Shown piece by piece: positions 24,038 to 34,900 of a stretch of 64,000 nt of DNA (its first letter is position 1; each line of letters opens with the position of its first letter). The notes below the pieces were generated by a model that did not search any database, was not told where the DNA came from, and was given only the letters and a program-made list of their open reading frames with translations. The position numbers were made by a program, and so were the translations under genes. The stretch is from NCBI GenBank assembly GCA_003254925.1, contig QANZ01052889.1:19720-83719 (forward strand), in the 5' to 3' direction. Origin of the DNA: Chamaecrista fasciculata. Lineage: Eukaryota; Streptophyta; Magnoliopsida; Fabales; Fabaceae.

Positions 24038-24180
24038 GTGGAGCCATATAATATAAGATAATATTATGTGGGACTTTGTGGGGACCACATGGTGAGAATA
24101 TTATATATTATATTATGTCACATACATTATATAATATTATATGGGACTATGTGGAGTCCACATGTTGAGAATATTATATA
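24038..24180. repeat. tandem duplication of an ACCACATG/CCACATG segment
   Basis: The segment with ATAATATTATRTGGGACT, then CCACATGGTGAGAATATTAT, appears twice in direct orientation about 100 bp apart. Confidence 0.6.
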
Positions 24181-24838
24181 TTATATTGTGTTAGTGTGTG
24201 TCAAATAAAAGTCTCACACTGCCTAGGTTTGAAATGAGCCAAGGGTATATATATTAAGATATGAAAAGAGGGGGTAACCAAGTGGAGAAGAAGGAAAGTC
24301 TCGCGCACACAAGCATGAGCCTCCGGTGGGCAATCGTAGTTGAAAACTGACGATTCCCCCCTGCGCACGTAGACAAGGGCACCGGGCGTTTTATAAAATC
24401 AGATTTTATATTTTGTGTATATTAGCTTACATGAAAAATTCCCTTTTATGGTGTATTAAAAAGTGGGTTATTTCATATAAGAAAATAATGGCTTTCAAAT
24501 TGTGTTTATGATTTTTAAAATGCATTTATGAGCTGTTACAACAATTTAATCGGTGATTAAATTGTTTTAATCAGTCATAACCCTGCCAAACGTCTATCTC
24601 AGTGGCGCTTCAGTATATATACAATGTGTTCTAGGTTTAGGGACGTATCTGACCCAACTCACTGAAATTATCTTCTGTTGTTTCTGTGGCCTTGTTGTAT
24701 CAACAAGAAGAGTTTGTTTAATCCTGGGGAGTACCGCTTCTAATTACAGAGGGTTGCGGAATAAACTTTTAAGGACAGTGTCCTTGTGACGCGACTCAAA
24801 CTATAAAATTAAAACACAAATTCGTGCATATCCCCAAC
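24180..24838 (+). mobile_element. possible solo LTR (borders unproven)
   Basis: Near 24182 a TGTTAGTGTGTGTC start is followed by AGTCTCACACTGCCTAGG, which resembles LTR leaders. A TATA-like TATATATACA lies near 24615, and the segment ends ATATCCCCAACA. I could not find a matching 5-bp duplication, so this rests on resemblance only. Confidence 0.35.
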
Positions 24839-25296
24839 ACAATATTCCTATGAATGTTCAAATATTGTGTTTGGTTCAACTTTGATAGTCTTAAAAATAT
24901 TTAATAAATTTTCAAATATGTCATTGAGTTTTTATTTTCAAATAATAATTTATTAAATGTAGAAATTCTCCATAAAAATTAATGAGAATATTTCAAAAAC
25001 TTTTTCTTTGTTTCTACATCATAAAAAAATAAATATATCATAATTATAATTTTTAAATAACATTAATGATTTCATTGAAAAATACTAATTCAAAACATAA
25101 TTTTCATAATCATCAAAGTAAAATATAATGTAAAAAAGTCGCCACTCAAAAACTAACTAATAGAAAGAATTTACAGAATAAAAATTAATTATGTTTGATA
25201 AGGGTAATTTAATCATTTCACTAAATTAAAATAATTGCATCCTATGAGATAAGAGTAATTTCACCCATGTGATTAAAAAATTATAATTTCATATAA

Positions 25297-26254
25297 GGGA
25301 AAAACGTAACAAGACTCCTTAAACTTTGGGTCATTTGGAAGTAGGTCCTTAAACTATCAATTTTGAAAATCAAATCCTTAAACTTTGAAGGTCTAGGAAT
25401 TAGATCCTTCCATCCATTTTTTCACTAACGATGTTAATTATTATTAGGATAAATTACACTTTGGTACCCTGTGATTTGAGCATATTCCACTTTGGTACCT
25501 TGTGGTTTAAAAAGTGACATTCTGGTACCTTGTGCTTTAATTTTTTTAGAAAGTAACATAAATTAGAATTTTTGGAGCTATTTTGTAATTTTAACCATAA
25601 CAAATTTTAAAAAAATCACATATTGACCCTCCAATATTTTCGGAAAATTACAAGCAGGTCCCTGAATAATATTATCTAAGGACTAAAATGAAAACTATAA
25701 AAAAATTTTGGGGTCAAAATGTAATATTGAAAAATATAGGACAGAAGATAGAATTACAAAATAGTCCCAATTCGAGAAAATTTTTGCAATCTAGTCCTAT
25801 TAAGATCTAAAATTTTGTATTTTTAAGGACTATTTTGAAGATATTTAAATATTTATGGGTGTTTTAGTAATTAATTTCAACCTTTTTTACTGCATTAAAA
25901 TTTCCTTTTATCTCCCAAATATGGTTAAAATTACAAAATAACCTAAAAAATGTCAATTTCCGCTAATTTTCTAACGGAATTAATATTCAGGGTACCAAAG
26001 TGTTAACAAAGAATATCATAGGATACCAGAATGCCACTTTTTAAACCACATGGTACCAACGTGGAATATGACTAAATCACAGGATACCAAAGTGTAATTT
26101 ATCCTAATAACAATTAACACCGTTAGTGAAAAAATAGATAGAAGGATCTAATTCCTAAATCTTCAAAGTTTAAAGATTTGTTTTTCAAACTTGATAGTTT
26201 AAGGACCTACTTCCAAATGACCCAAAATTTAAAAGGTCTTGTTACATTTTTCCC
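25297..26254. mobile_element. outer MULE of a nested pair
   Basis: GGGAAAAACGTAACAAGACT is mirrored by the right end ...GTTACATTTTTCCC. The flanks TTCATATAA (25288-25296) and TTGATATAA (26255-26263) agree at 8 of 9 positions. The arms meet a second inverted-repeat element at about 25447-26104. Confidence 0.75.
25447..26104. mobile_element. inner GGTACC-type inverted-repeat element
   Basis: GGATAAATTACACTTTGGTA is mirrored by CCAAAGTGTAATTTATCC. It shares its inner part (CATATTGACCC and GGGTCAAAATGTAAT) with the element at 42221. It sits at the centre of the outer 25297-26254 palindrome and has no clean target duplication. Confidence 0.65.
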
Positions 26255-26572
26255 TTGATATAATTAAGCTATGCCTATATATGAACATAGCATTCCTATG
26301 ACTATTTTCTTAAACGTTATAATTATGGAATTAATTTTCAATTTGTGTATAAAACGCGTCCTTAGTATATTGATTTGCTGTTTCTTTTTTGATAAACAAT
26401 CTTATCCACTCATTTTATTTTTGAGTCACTACTTTATCTCAAAATAAAAAATAAATAGAAATGAAAGCTCCATACACCGACAAACCAAATCTAATTATTT
26501 TATCATATATTCCATTCATTAATTAATATATTCATATGAATACTGTCATACATGTTTAGAACTTTAAAATAC

Positions 26573-26579
<7 letters not shown>

Positions 26580-26638
<59 letters not shown>
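26580..26638 (+). repeat. compound (CT)n(AT)n microsatellite
   Basis: About 17 CT units are followed directly by about 12 AT units. Confidence 0.9.
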
Positions 26639-26903
26639 TTATTTATATATCTTTTTTCCTTTTTTAAACTTGGCAATTCTAAACCCCAAAGAAAGAAAAC
26701 AAAAAAAAAATGTCATAGGAAAAATGTCAACAAAAAACTTAGAGTTATGAAAAGAATGTATAGTAAAGAGAATGTCAAATAGGGTAGAAAAAAAAGTATT
26801 TGAATTTGTGTATAGGATAATGGTGAGAGAAATGAATGTCTCTATTGTTTTCAAGAAATCAGTACATATGAAGCATTGGCAAAGAGTTAAAATAAATTTT
26901 AGA

Positions 26904-27257
26904 CTATGAAGCATAGACACATATATGGACATGGGACACGACACGAATACATCGACACGTTAAATTCTTAAAATCATATGACACGACACGGGATATATTT
27001 ATATATAAAAATAATAAAAAATCCATTATAAATAATTAAAAATTCAGTTTTGATGAAAGCTTTAAAAATTACAATGTTTATTCATAATATATGTCATGTG
27101 TATCATTATTTTTTATTGTTTGTCATGCTTTACAAAAAATTAATTTTATATTTTGAAACTTATGAATACGTGTCGTGTGGGTGTCGTACGAGTGTTGGAC
27201 AAGACACGTATTTGACACGGCGACACATCCTCAAAATAAAGTGTTCATGCTTCGTAG
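26904..27257. mobile_element. hAT-like MITE rich in ACACGACACG
   Basis: The ends CTATGAAGCATAGACAC and GTTCATGCTTCGTAG are inverted. A perfect 8-bp duplication, ATTTTAGA, lies at 26896-26903 and 27258-27265, as in hAT elements. A truncated inverse relative lies at about 29365-29625. Confidence 0.85.
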
Positions 27258-27454
27258 ATTTTAGAGATAACTCAATCCAAGAATTAAATTGTTACTCAAA
27301 TAAATAAATCAATATAAGCTCAAATAATCTTTCAACGAGGCTAAATAAATGGCAAGACACTCAATTCAATAATTGATAATCCTTAGGAGGAATTATGCAT
27401 ATCAAATCTTAATTTTTCCAAAGATCCAAAGAGAAGCATACATGAGCTACGTAC

Positions 27455-27520
27455 CATTGAAACATGAGCCAAGTGAACCCTTAATCCCTAATTCAAAAGC
27501 ATGCAATTTCTCTCTAATGG
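27455..27520 (-). pseudogene. isolated exon-like segment, unidentified
   Basis: On the minus strand a pyrimidine-rich acceptor (TTTTCTGTTGGTTCAG) precedes 66 bases of open frame reading AIREKLHAFELGIKGSLG and on to SCFN, followed by a GTACGT donor. It looks like a real internal exon, but I see no partner exons nearby and do not recognise the family. It may be a relic or chance. Confidence 0.2.
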
Positions 27521-27999
27521 CTGAACCAACAGAAAAGAGGTGCACGATGAGAATTCATTTGATCAGAAAAACCATGTTGGAAAACAAGGTTTTGAAAGAG
27601 GGCTGCTAAAGAATGGATAGAACCTTTCAAAATTTTTTATCGAATATGGATCCACACTATAAGTGCAGTGTTTGGAGAGAAAAGAACAACTAAAGAGAGA
27701 AAGTGTCAAAATTGTGGGTCCTACTGACATTTTTTGTCTCTAATTATTTCTTTCTCTATCAACATTACCGGTGTAGTGCACCATAAGAAATCTAAATTTA
27801 TTTCTTAACATGAAAATGTCATTATGCCACGAGATTGTACCATGAAAATCTGATGGCAAAACATTGTGGCACAATGCAAAACCAGTAAAATGTTTAACGG
27901 CAAAAGATTTGTTGGTGCCCCTAACGTTTGAGGTCAGTTTCAGTTATGCCTCCAACGTTTCACATTGCTTTAAATTATACCCTAACCTCAATTTTTTTT

Positions 28000-28400
28000 G
28001 AGCCAAACTCCTATTTTGGTCCCTCAAGTTTGCTTAGAGTTCCATTTTGGTCCCTCAAATCTCCGGTGAACTTTCCGGCAAGATACACTACGACCCGTAG
28101 GACTACAAAAACTCCTAATCCAAGGTTTCTTAACCTCGTGAGTTCAATGACGGCTTGCATTTTGCGGACAAATGACCGGAAATATGATTTTTGGCGATTG
28201 TGTAATTTTTTGGCGGCTTTCCAGTCATTTTTTCGCAAGATGGAGGCCATCATTGAACTCAGGAGGTCAAAAAACATTGGATTAGGAGTTTTCATAGTCT
28301 TCGGAGTCGCCGTGTATCTCGCCGAAAAGTTTGCCAGAGACTTGAGGGACCAAAACGGGACTTTGAGCAAACTTGATGGACCAAAAAAGGACTTTGGCCC
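28000..28400. mobile_element. inner palindromic element, TTTTGGTCCCTCAAG family
   Basis: GAGCCAAACTCCTATTTTGG is mirrored by CCAAAAAAGGACTTTGGCCC. Almost the whole 400 bp folds back on itself, so a 159-codon frame on the plus strand and a 119-codon frame on the minus strand share peptide segments such as LRDQNGTLSKL. That pattern is a palindrome artefact, not two genes. Confidence 0.72.
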
Positions 28401-28425
28401 AAAATAATTGAGGTTAGGGTATAAT

Positions 28426-29200
28426 TAGGGATGACAATTGGTGGGTATCCGATCATTTTATCACTATCCGTATCTGCATCCGTTCATTTTCTCCAATATC
28501 TGTACCCTATTCATATCCGATATTCAGTATCTGACAGGTATCCTAAATATCCAAAAATAATGGATATAAAATAGGATATCCTAATTCAAAAATAGGATAT
28601 ATCCGATATTTGATATCCAATATTCGTTAATTTAAAAATTAATTAAAAATATAATAAAAAATGTATAAAATATAATAAAATATTTATATTATAGGGTACC
28701 GGATACCTGATACCCTAATTATCCGTTCATTTCGGACGGATACCAGATAGTTGATTTTTTATTTTTCAATACTCATACTCTATCTGATATCCGGTATCCG
28801 ATCATTTTCTCCAATATCTGTATCATATCCGTATCTGATATCCGTTTTCCGACAGGAGTCATAAATATCCGAAATACCCGAAAATAATGGATATAGGATA
28901 GGATATCCTAATTAAAAAATCGGATATATCCGATATCTGATATCCAATATTCGTTAATTAAAATAAATTAATTAAAAATATAATAAAAATGTATAAAATA
29001 TAATAAAATATTTATATTATAGGGTATCGGATACCTGGTACCCTAACTATCCGTTCATTTCGGACGGATACCGAATACTTGATTTTTTATTTTTCAATAC
29101 CCATACCCTATCTGATATTCGGTATCCGACGGATATCGGATATTTTTTACGGGTGGATTCGGACGGGTATCCTAAATAGCCACCCAAATTGCCAACCCTA
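28426..29200. mobile_element. hAT-like element with GGATATCC-rich interior
   Basis: The ends TAGGGATGACAATTGGTGGG and CACCCAAATTGCCAACCCTA are flanked by a perfect 8-bp duplication, GGTATAAT, at 28418-28425 and 29201-29208. The interior is two direct copies of about 300 bp, each packed with ATATCCGATAT-like motifs. Confidence 0.88.
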
Positions 29201-29364
29201 GGTATAATTGACAACAATGTGAAACATTTGAGGCATAATTGACACAAAACAAACGTCAGGGGTATAACTGAAATTGACCTCAAACGTTAGGGACACCAAC
29301 AGCTCTTTTGCCATTGTTTAACAATAAAAACATTGTACCCTTGAAAGAATTTCTAAATCTAGAG

Positions 29365-29625
29365 AAAGATGCATGCAACAAGGCGTGTCGCTGTGTTAGA
29401 TACGTATTTGTGTCCAACACCCGTATGACACCCATACGACACATATTCATAAATTTCAAAATATAAAATCAATTTTTTTGTGACTTTAATATGACAAACA
29501 ATAATAAATAATGACACATATATGACCCGTGTCGTGTTATAAAAATTTAAGAATTTAATTGTTAATATGTTCGTACTCATATCGTGTCTCATGTCCGTGT
29601 CAGTGTCAGTGTCCGTGCCATGTAA
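29365..29625. repeat. truncated copy of the 26904 hAT-like family
   Basis: GTGTCGCTGTGTTAGATACG and GACACCCATACGACACATAT are inverse relatives of the right half of the element at 26904-27257. The ends are eroded. Confidence 0.55.
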
Positions 29626-29728
29626 CGCCCTAAAACAATATTTAATTAAGATAGTAAATTTTGATTGTGATTACGAAATTACACTAACACATTTAGTTAA
29701 GATATTTGTTCAAACATATATATTTTTA

Positions 29729-30767
29729 GGGTAAATTATAAATTAGGTACTTGTAATTAGGCCGAATCTCACATTGGTGTTGTGTGGTTTAAAAAATCCC
29801 ACTTTGAGTACCTGAGGCATGCGCCATTTAGCAATTAGGGTACCTGTGGTTTTGTTCCGTCAATTTTAATAGAAAATGCTGACGTGACGCTCACGTGACT
29901 CAGTGAAAAATCAAATTTTGGTCCACTAACTATGTGATAAGTTTCATTTTGGTCCTAAAACTATTTTTTATTTCATTTTGATCCTCAAACTTTCATATTT
30001 GTTCAGTTTTTTGTCCCAAAAATGTTATTTCATGTGGTTTACGCTGTTATTTCTAACCTAAATAATTAAGATGAATCATTTCTCTTTCAAATATAGGAGC
30101 AATCATGGGCGGCCCGGACCTGAGACCCGACCCGATTAGACTCAAGGAGGGCCATCGGGTCCGACTGAGTCAAACTGGGCTACTTTATTTAAAAAAAAGT
30201 CATATTTTTTATTTAACCCATTTATTTATTTTATGTATTTTTTATGTTTTTTTTTTCGCCCCTACTCAAATACGTAATAATAAATGAGTTGACAAAGAGA
30301 AGAAGAGAAATTTCCATCCTTAGTTAAAAATTGGAGATAAATTTGTGGTTGATTTTTATCTCTAATTTATGACTAAGAATAACGGTGAAAATTCCAATAT
30401 AATCTCATTTTGTAGATCAAAACGAAAAAAATGTGGAAGTTTGAGGAAAAAACTGAAACAAAAAAATAACTTTTGTGACCAAACTGAAACTTACACCATA
30501 GTTTGAGAACCGAAAATGAGATTTTAACTTTGGAATGGAAACCAATGACTAAGATGCATGAGTAACCAATGGTTAAGATGCAATAGAAATCGACGGCTAA
30601 GATACATTGGAAATCGATGACTAAGATTGTGCCACGTCAACGTAAAATCACAAGTACCCTATTGCCAAACGACGCATATCTCAAGTACCTAAAATGAAAT
30701 TTTTCAAATCACACGGCAATGATGTGAAACTCAGCCTAACCACATATACCTAATTTATAATTTACCC
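29729..30767. mobile_element. MULE, GGGTAAATTATAAATTAGG family
   Basis: The inverted ends are flanked by a perfect 9-bp duplication, ATATTTTTA, at 29720-29728 and 30768-30776. Its interior includes a GC-rich insert near 30105-30180 (GGGCGGCCCGGACC) that looks like half of another element. No transposase is present. The sequence 30777-31606 to its right is AT-rich with nothing recognised. Confidence 0.87.
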
Positions 30768-31615
30768 ATATTTTTATATATTTAACAACCATCCTCGCTT
30801 CACTTCCGTGGAGATTTTACAACAAAAGCTGTTCAAAACATATTTAAGATCATCACGGCATTCACACTACTGTTAAATAAAAAAAGAGAAAAAAATAGTT
30901 TTTTTGTTAAAAAAAACATATCGTATTCTCAAAATTGCAGTATATATTCATGCAAATATCATACAGTTATTTAACAAATATAAAAATCTAACATTTAAGA
31001 TAATAAAAAGAACACTTTCCCAGTTTGACATTTCATTTCAAAAACTAGTCTATTTTCCTTTTCTGAGTACAAGTACAAGACTTTTCTTAAACGACTAATG
31101 AAATATTTAAGATTTAAATTTTGTTAACAAGCATTTTCCAACTTGTTAACAACTTACCATTCATCACAATCAATAACTTATTTATTTTCCATATGTATAT
31201 TTTGATTCAGAAACTTCGTAACAAACACAAATTAAATGGCATATAAACTGAATTGTTTTTGCATTTAGAATCATTTGGGTTTAGATGATGTTCTTGTCAA
31301 ATATAACCAATGATACTGCACTTTCTATCATTCTTGCAAACCACACGAAAAACAAATAAATCTTTTAGCAGGATGCACAATAATAATTATTCAATTACCA
31401 GACAAGACGTCAGAAAATAGTCAAAATTGAGGGCTTCCACAGTCATTTACAGCATAGATCAAAACGTCATGTTAACAAAGTGACTGATAGTAAAACAATG
31501 TGGTCATAATTGTGGCCTAACATTACCCCTGATGTCAAGATGTGTATTTCCATTTGGAACCAGGCACTGAAAGTTATTTCCATTTTCCAACGCCTCACAA
31601 GAATAAATATTACAC

Positions 31616-31875
31616 GGCTAAATTGCACTAAGATCCCCAAGATCCCCAGAGTTTTTAATAAGTTGGGGGTAGAAAATACCCTAGGTATTAAAACTTGACA
31701 GATAGACCAAGACCTCCGGAACTTTCAATTGCCCTCACTTAAGACCCCCTAAATAACCTCATTTATTAAAAAACTCAAGTTTTAAAATTCAGGAGTCTTA
31801 AGTGAGCACAGTTGAAAACTCAGGAGGTCTGTCTGTCAAGTTTTAAAAACTCAGGGGTCTTAATGCAATTTTGCC
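31616..31875. mobile_element. small MULE just beyond the Tic22-like gene
   Basis: GGCTAAATTGCACTAAGATC is mirrored by GGGTCTTAATGCAATTTTGCC-like sequence. The flanks ATATTACAC (31607-31615) and ATATTACAA (31876-31884) match at 8 of 9. It ends about 120 bp past the stop codon of the Tic22-like gene. Confidence 0.8.
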
Positions 31876-31996
31876 ATATTACAACAGTTTGCTGATATTA
31901 TAACCAGACCTTCAAATTCTCATTCTTTGAGGACAAATAAATATCACAACTTACTGAACAAATGAAGTTGTTCGTCCTCTTAAATAGTCGGTCGGT

Positions 31997-34900
31997 TTAG
32001 TGGTTTTCGCCGTGAATCCATCGGGCAGATCCTGTCCTTGGAATGCCAGAGTAGTAATCACCAACATTTGCGACAAACAGTGGATCCCGGTCGTCTACTT
32101 TGTACTCGCTACTATCACTGACAGTCACATCAGCAAGTTCTGTTTTCTCCAACTCTTTTGTTAGATCTTCCATTGTCTTTTTCAAACTAGCCTTGCTCAT
32201 CTGGCCAGATTGCTCCGTAGAAATACCAACCATTGTAATTTTTGGAAGAAATGGATTTTGCATTGGATCCTCCGTTACCTCTTTTTGTGCTATGCCTGGT
32301 TTTTGGGGCCTATGATTTGGCCATAGGTGATGTAAGCAGCCATTAAAAGGAAGCCTAAATTTCGGATGAGGGTCTTGGGTTTCCTCGGTATGATCTCTTG
32401 GGCTGTAACCAGAAGGGCTCATGAATTCACGATCTTTAATGCAATCTCCCACTTTAGAGTCAGAAAGGCAGCTGTTTGATTCTGATGCTCTCAGAAGAGA
32501 AGCTCGACTCCTGCACGATAAAAAACATTAAGGCCCAGTTCGTTTCCGTTTTGATTATAATCTGTTTTGATTATAATCAAAATAAACACGTTCGTTTACG
32601 TTTTTTTCCTGATTCAATTATAATCATGATTCTTAAATAATCAAACACACTCAATTACACTTATACCCCTATACATAAACCTATAATTACCTATACTCTA
32701 ATACATTCATTCTCCAATCACAAAGGGCAAAATGGTCTTTTACCTCAATATTGGACCATTTTGGAAATACTCATTCTTGTGTTGGGCTAAATTGTTATTT
32801 TGTCCAAATAATTTAGGATTGAAATTCATATTTTAGCCATTGTTTTTCTTCTTCCTCCCCACTGTTCTCTCTCTCGTCCCTCCCCACTGTTCTTCTTCCT
32901 CCCCAAGACGATTGACACTGTCGAACCTATCCTCTCCAGAAAACATTTGACCATGGGAAATCGATTTTCAGTGTCAATGGTGAAGAAGAAGAATGGGAAA
33001 TCGATTTGGGAAGAAACCCAAAAGTCTGAAAGCTCCAATTGGATACACAGTCTTGACAGACACAGTAGAATCCAAATCCAAACGACGTTATCGATGAAGA
33101 AATCGAATCTTGTGGAGAATGAAGACGAGGTGTTCGATGAAATGTCGAAGAGAGAAATGGGTTGGTTGTAAATTACAGCGCCGACGGAGGAAGAAGGGAC
33201 GGAGGTGGCTCTGGTGAGGCCGACGACGCTGTTTCGGAGAAGGTCATTTGCTGGAGCTGAATGTTGTTATTGGAGGATTTATGCCAAATTGAATCGAGAG
33301 AGAGAGAGGAGGAGGATGAATCGAGAGAGAGAGAGAGGAGAGAGATAGATTTATGCCAAATTGGAAAAAAAATTCGGGTCCGCGTCGTTAAATTTTTCTC
33401 TCTCATCTGATGCGAATCGGTGCACCGATTTTCTTCGCTGGTGCACCGAATTTGACAAGTAGAATACACTTTAATCCTTGTTGGTGCACCGTTTCGTAGG
33501 CAAAAAAATAAAACGGTGCACCGATTCGGAAAAACATCCCCCAACCTACTCACAAAAATAATCAAGATTTCACGCTTTTCAAGGCAAACAGTAACATTTT
33601 TGTTTTTTTTCAAAAGAACAATCACATCCAAACACACTTTTATTATAATCAAATCACACCTTACTTTTTCTAACTTTTTCTTCCATTTATACCCCTATAC
33701 AATTTATCAATTTCCTTACTTTTTATCCACCTATCACAATCATTACATACCCATTTTAATAATTTCACACAAATAATCAACAATCATCCAAACACCACTA
33801 CAAAAATAATAAAATTTGATTATAATCAAACCATGATTATAATCAAAACAAATTTTAAAAAAAACGGAAACGAACTGACCCTTATTTCTGATCATTGCAT
33901 GGATCACGCACAGGATCTATGATATCCTTTCAGGAACAGAAAGAAGTTCTTCTGGAGCATAGGGTGCACATTAAAGAATAACATGCAAATATTATAACCG
34001 ATAATCAATGAATTTATAAAAATGCACCACTGCTTATCTCATGATCAATCTATTCATTTGCACTTTCCTCTTAGTCTAACGTGAACCCTGAACCTAAGAG
34101 AAACTGAACTCCCGGAATGAATAAAATTTAAAAAAAAGCAGTTCAATATTTGTACATCCACACACTGTAGAGAAGATGAAGTATAACACATCAGCACTGC
34201 CAATTACTCAAAAAAAAAAAAGGGTTAAAAGCCCTCTGACAGTTAACATATGTGGACCATTCCACAGTTAGAGCCCCATAGCACCATAGCCAAGCTATAG
34301 ACTACCTATTTATTTTGGAATAACTTGTTTTTAAACAGAGCTTCAGAAAAAACTGCTGCTAGAATAGTTTTGGTTAGGCAAATATCATCTGACGAGAACT
34401 TTTACCAGTATTTAAGTAGTTGGTGTTTGCAAATCTTTAGAAAAGGATTTTGACTGGCAAATCATTAAGAAAAAGCATATATTAAAAAGAGTTGGTAAAA
34501 ACACTTATAGATAGATAATTATGATAATTAATGATTGGGAGAAGTGCAGTATTATCTCTTAACAAAACTTTATATTTCTGCTTTTAAGCAGAAAATCTGT
34601 TTATACTACCATTCAAATGCAGCTAATTTTTTGGAAGAAGTTTGGTTTAGTTTCTTGAAAAGTTAGCGAAAAGCTTGGCCAAAGAGGCATTAGTCAAGAA
34701 TGATAAGCAAAAGGGAATGAAAAGGGCATATTGGTGAATTGTAAAAAGAAGGGCATATCAGAATACTTTTGGAACAGCAAAAATCATTAGAATGACTAGG
34801 TGCTAACATTTAATAAAATTGGAATAGAAGGTTTTCAACGGTGGTTCATCTACTACCAGGCCAAAAACTTTGCTAACTTATTCCAGGAAAAAAAACCCCA

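Larger units (their letters stand above)
27899..29312. mobile_element. outer MULE of a three-layer nest
   Basis: The tip GGCAAAAGATTTGTTGG is mirrored by the right end ...GCTCTTTTGCC. The flanks ATGTTTAAC (27890-27898) and ATTGTTTAAC (29313-29322) match apart from one inserted T. Two other elements sit inside its arms. Confidence 0.78.

Noticed and set aside
27928..28407. Opposed frames of 159 and 119 codons
   Set aside because: The region is a near-perfect palindromic transposon; the peptides mirror each other and match no family.
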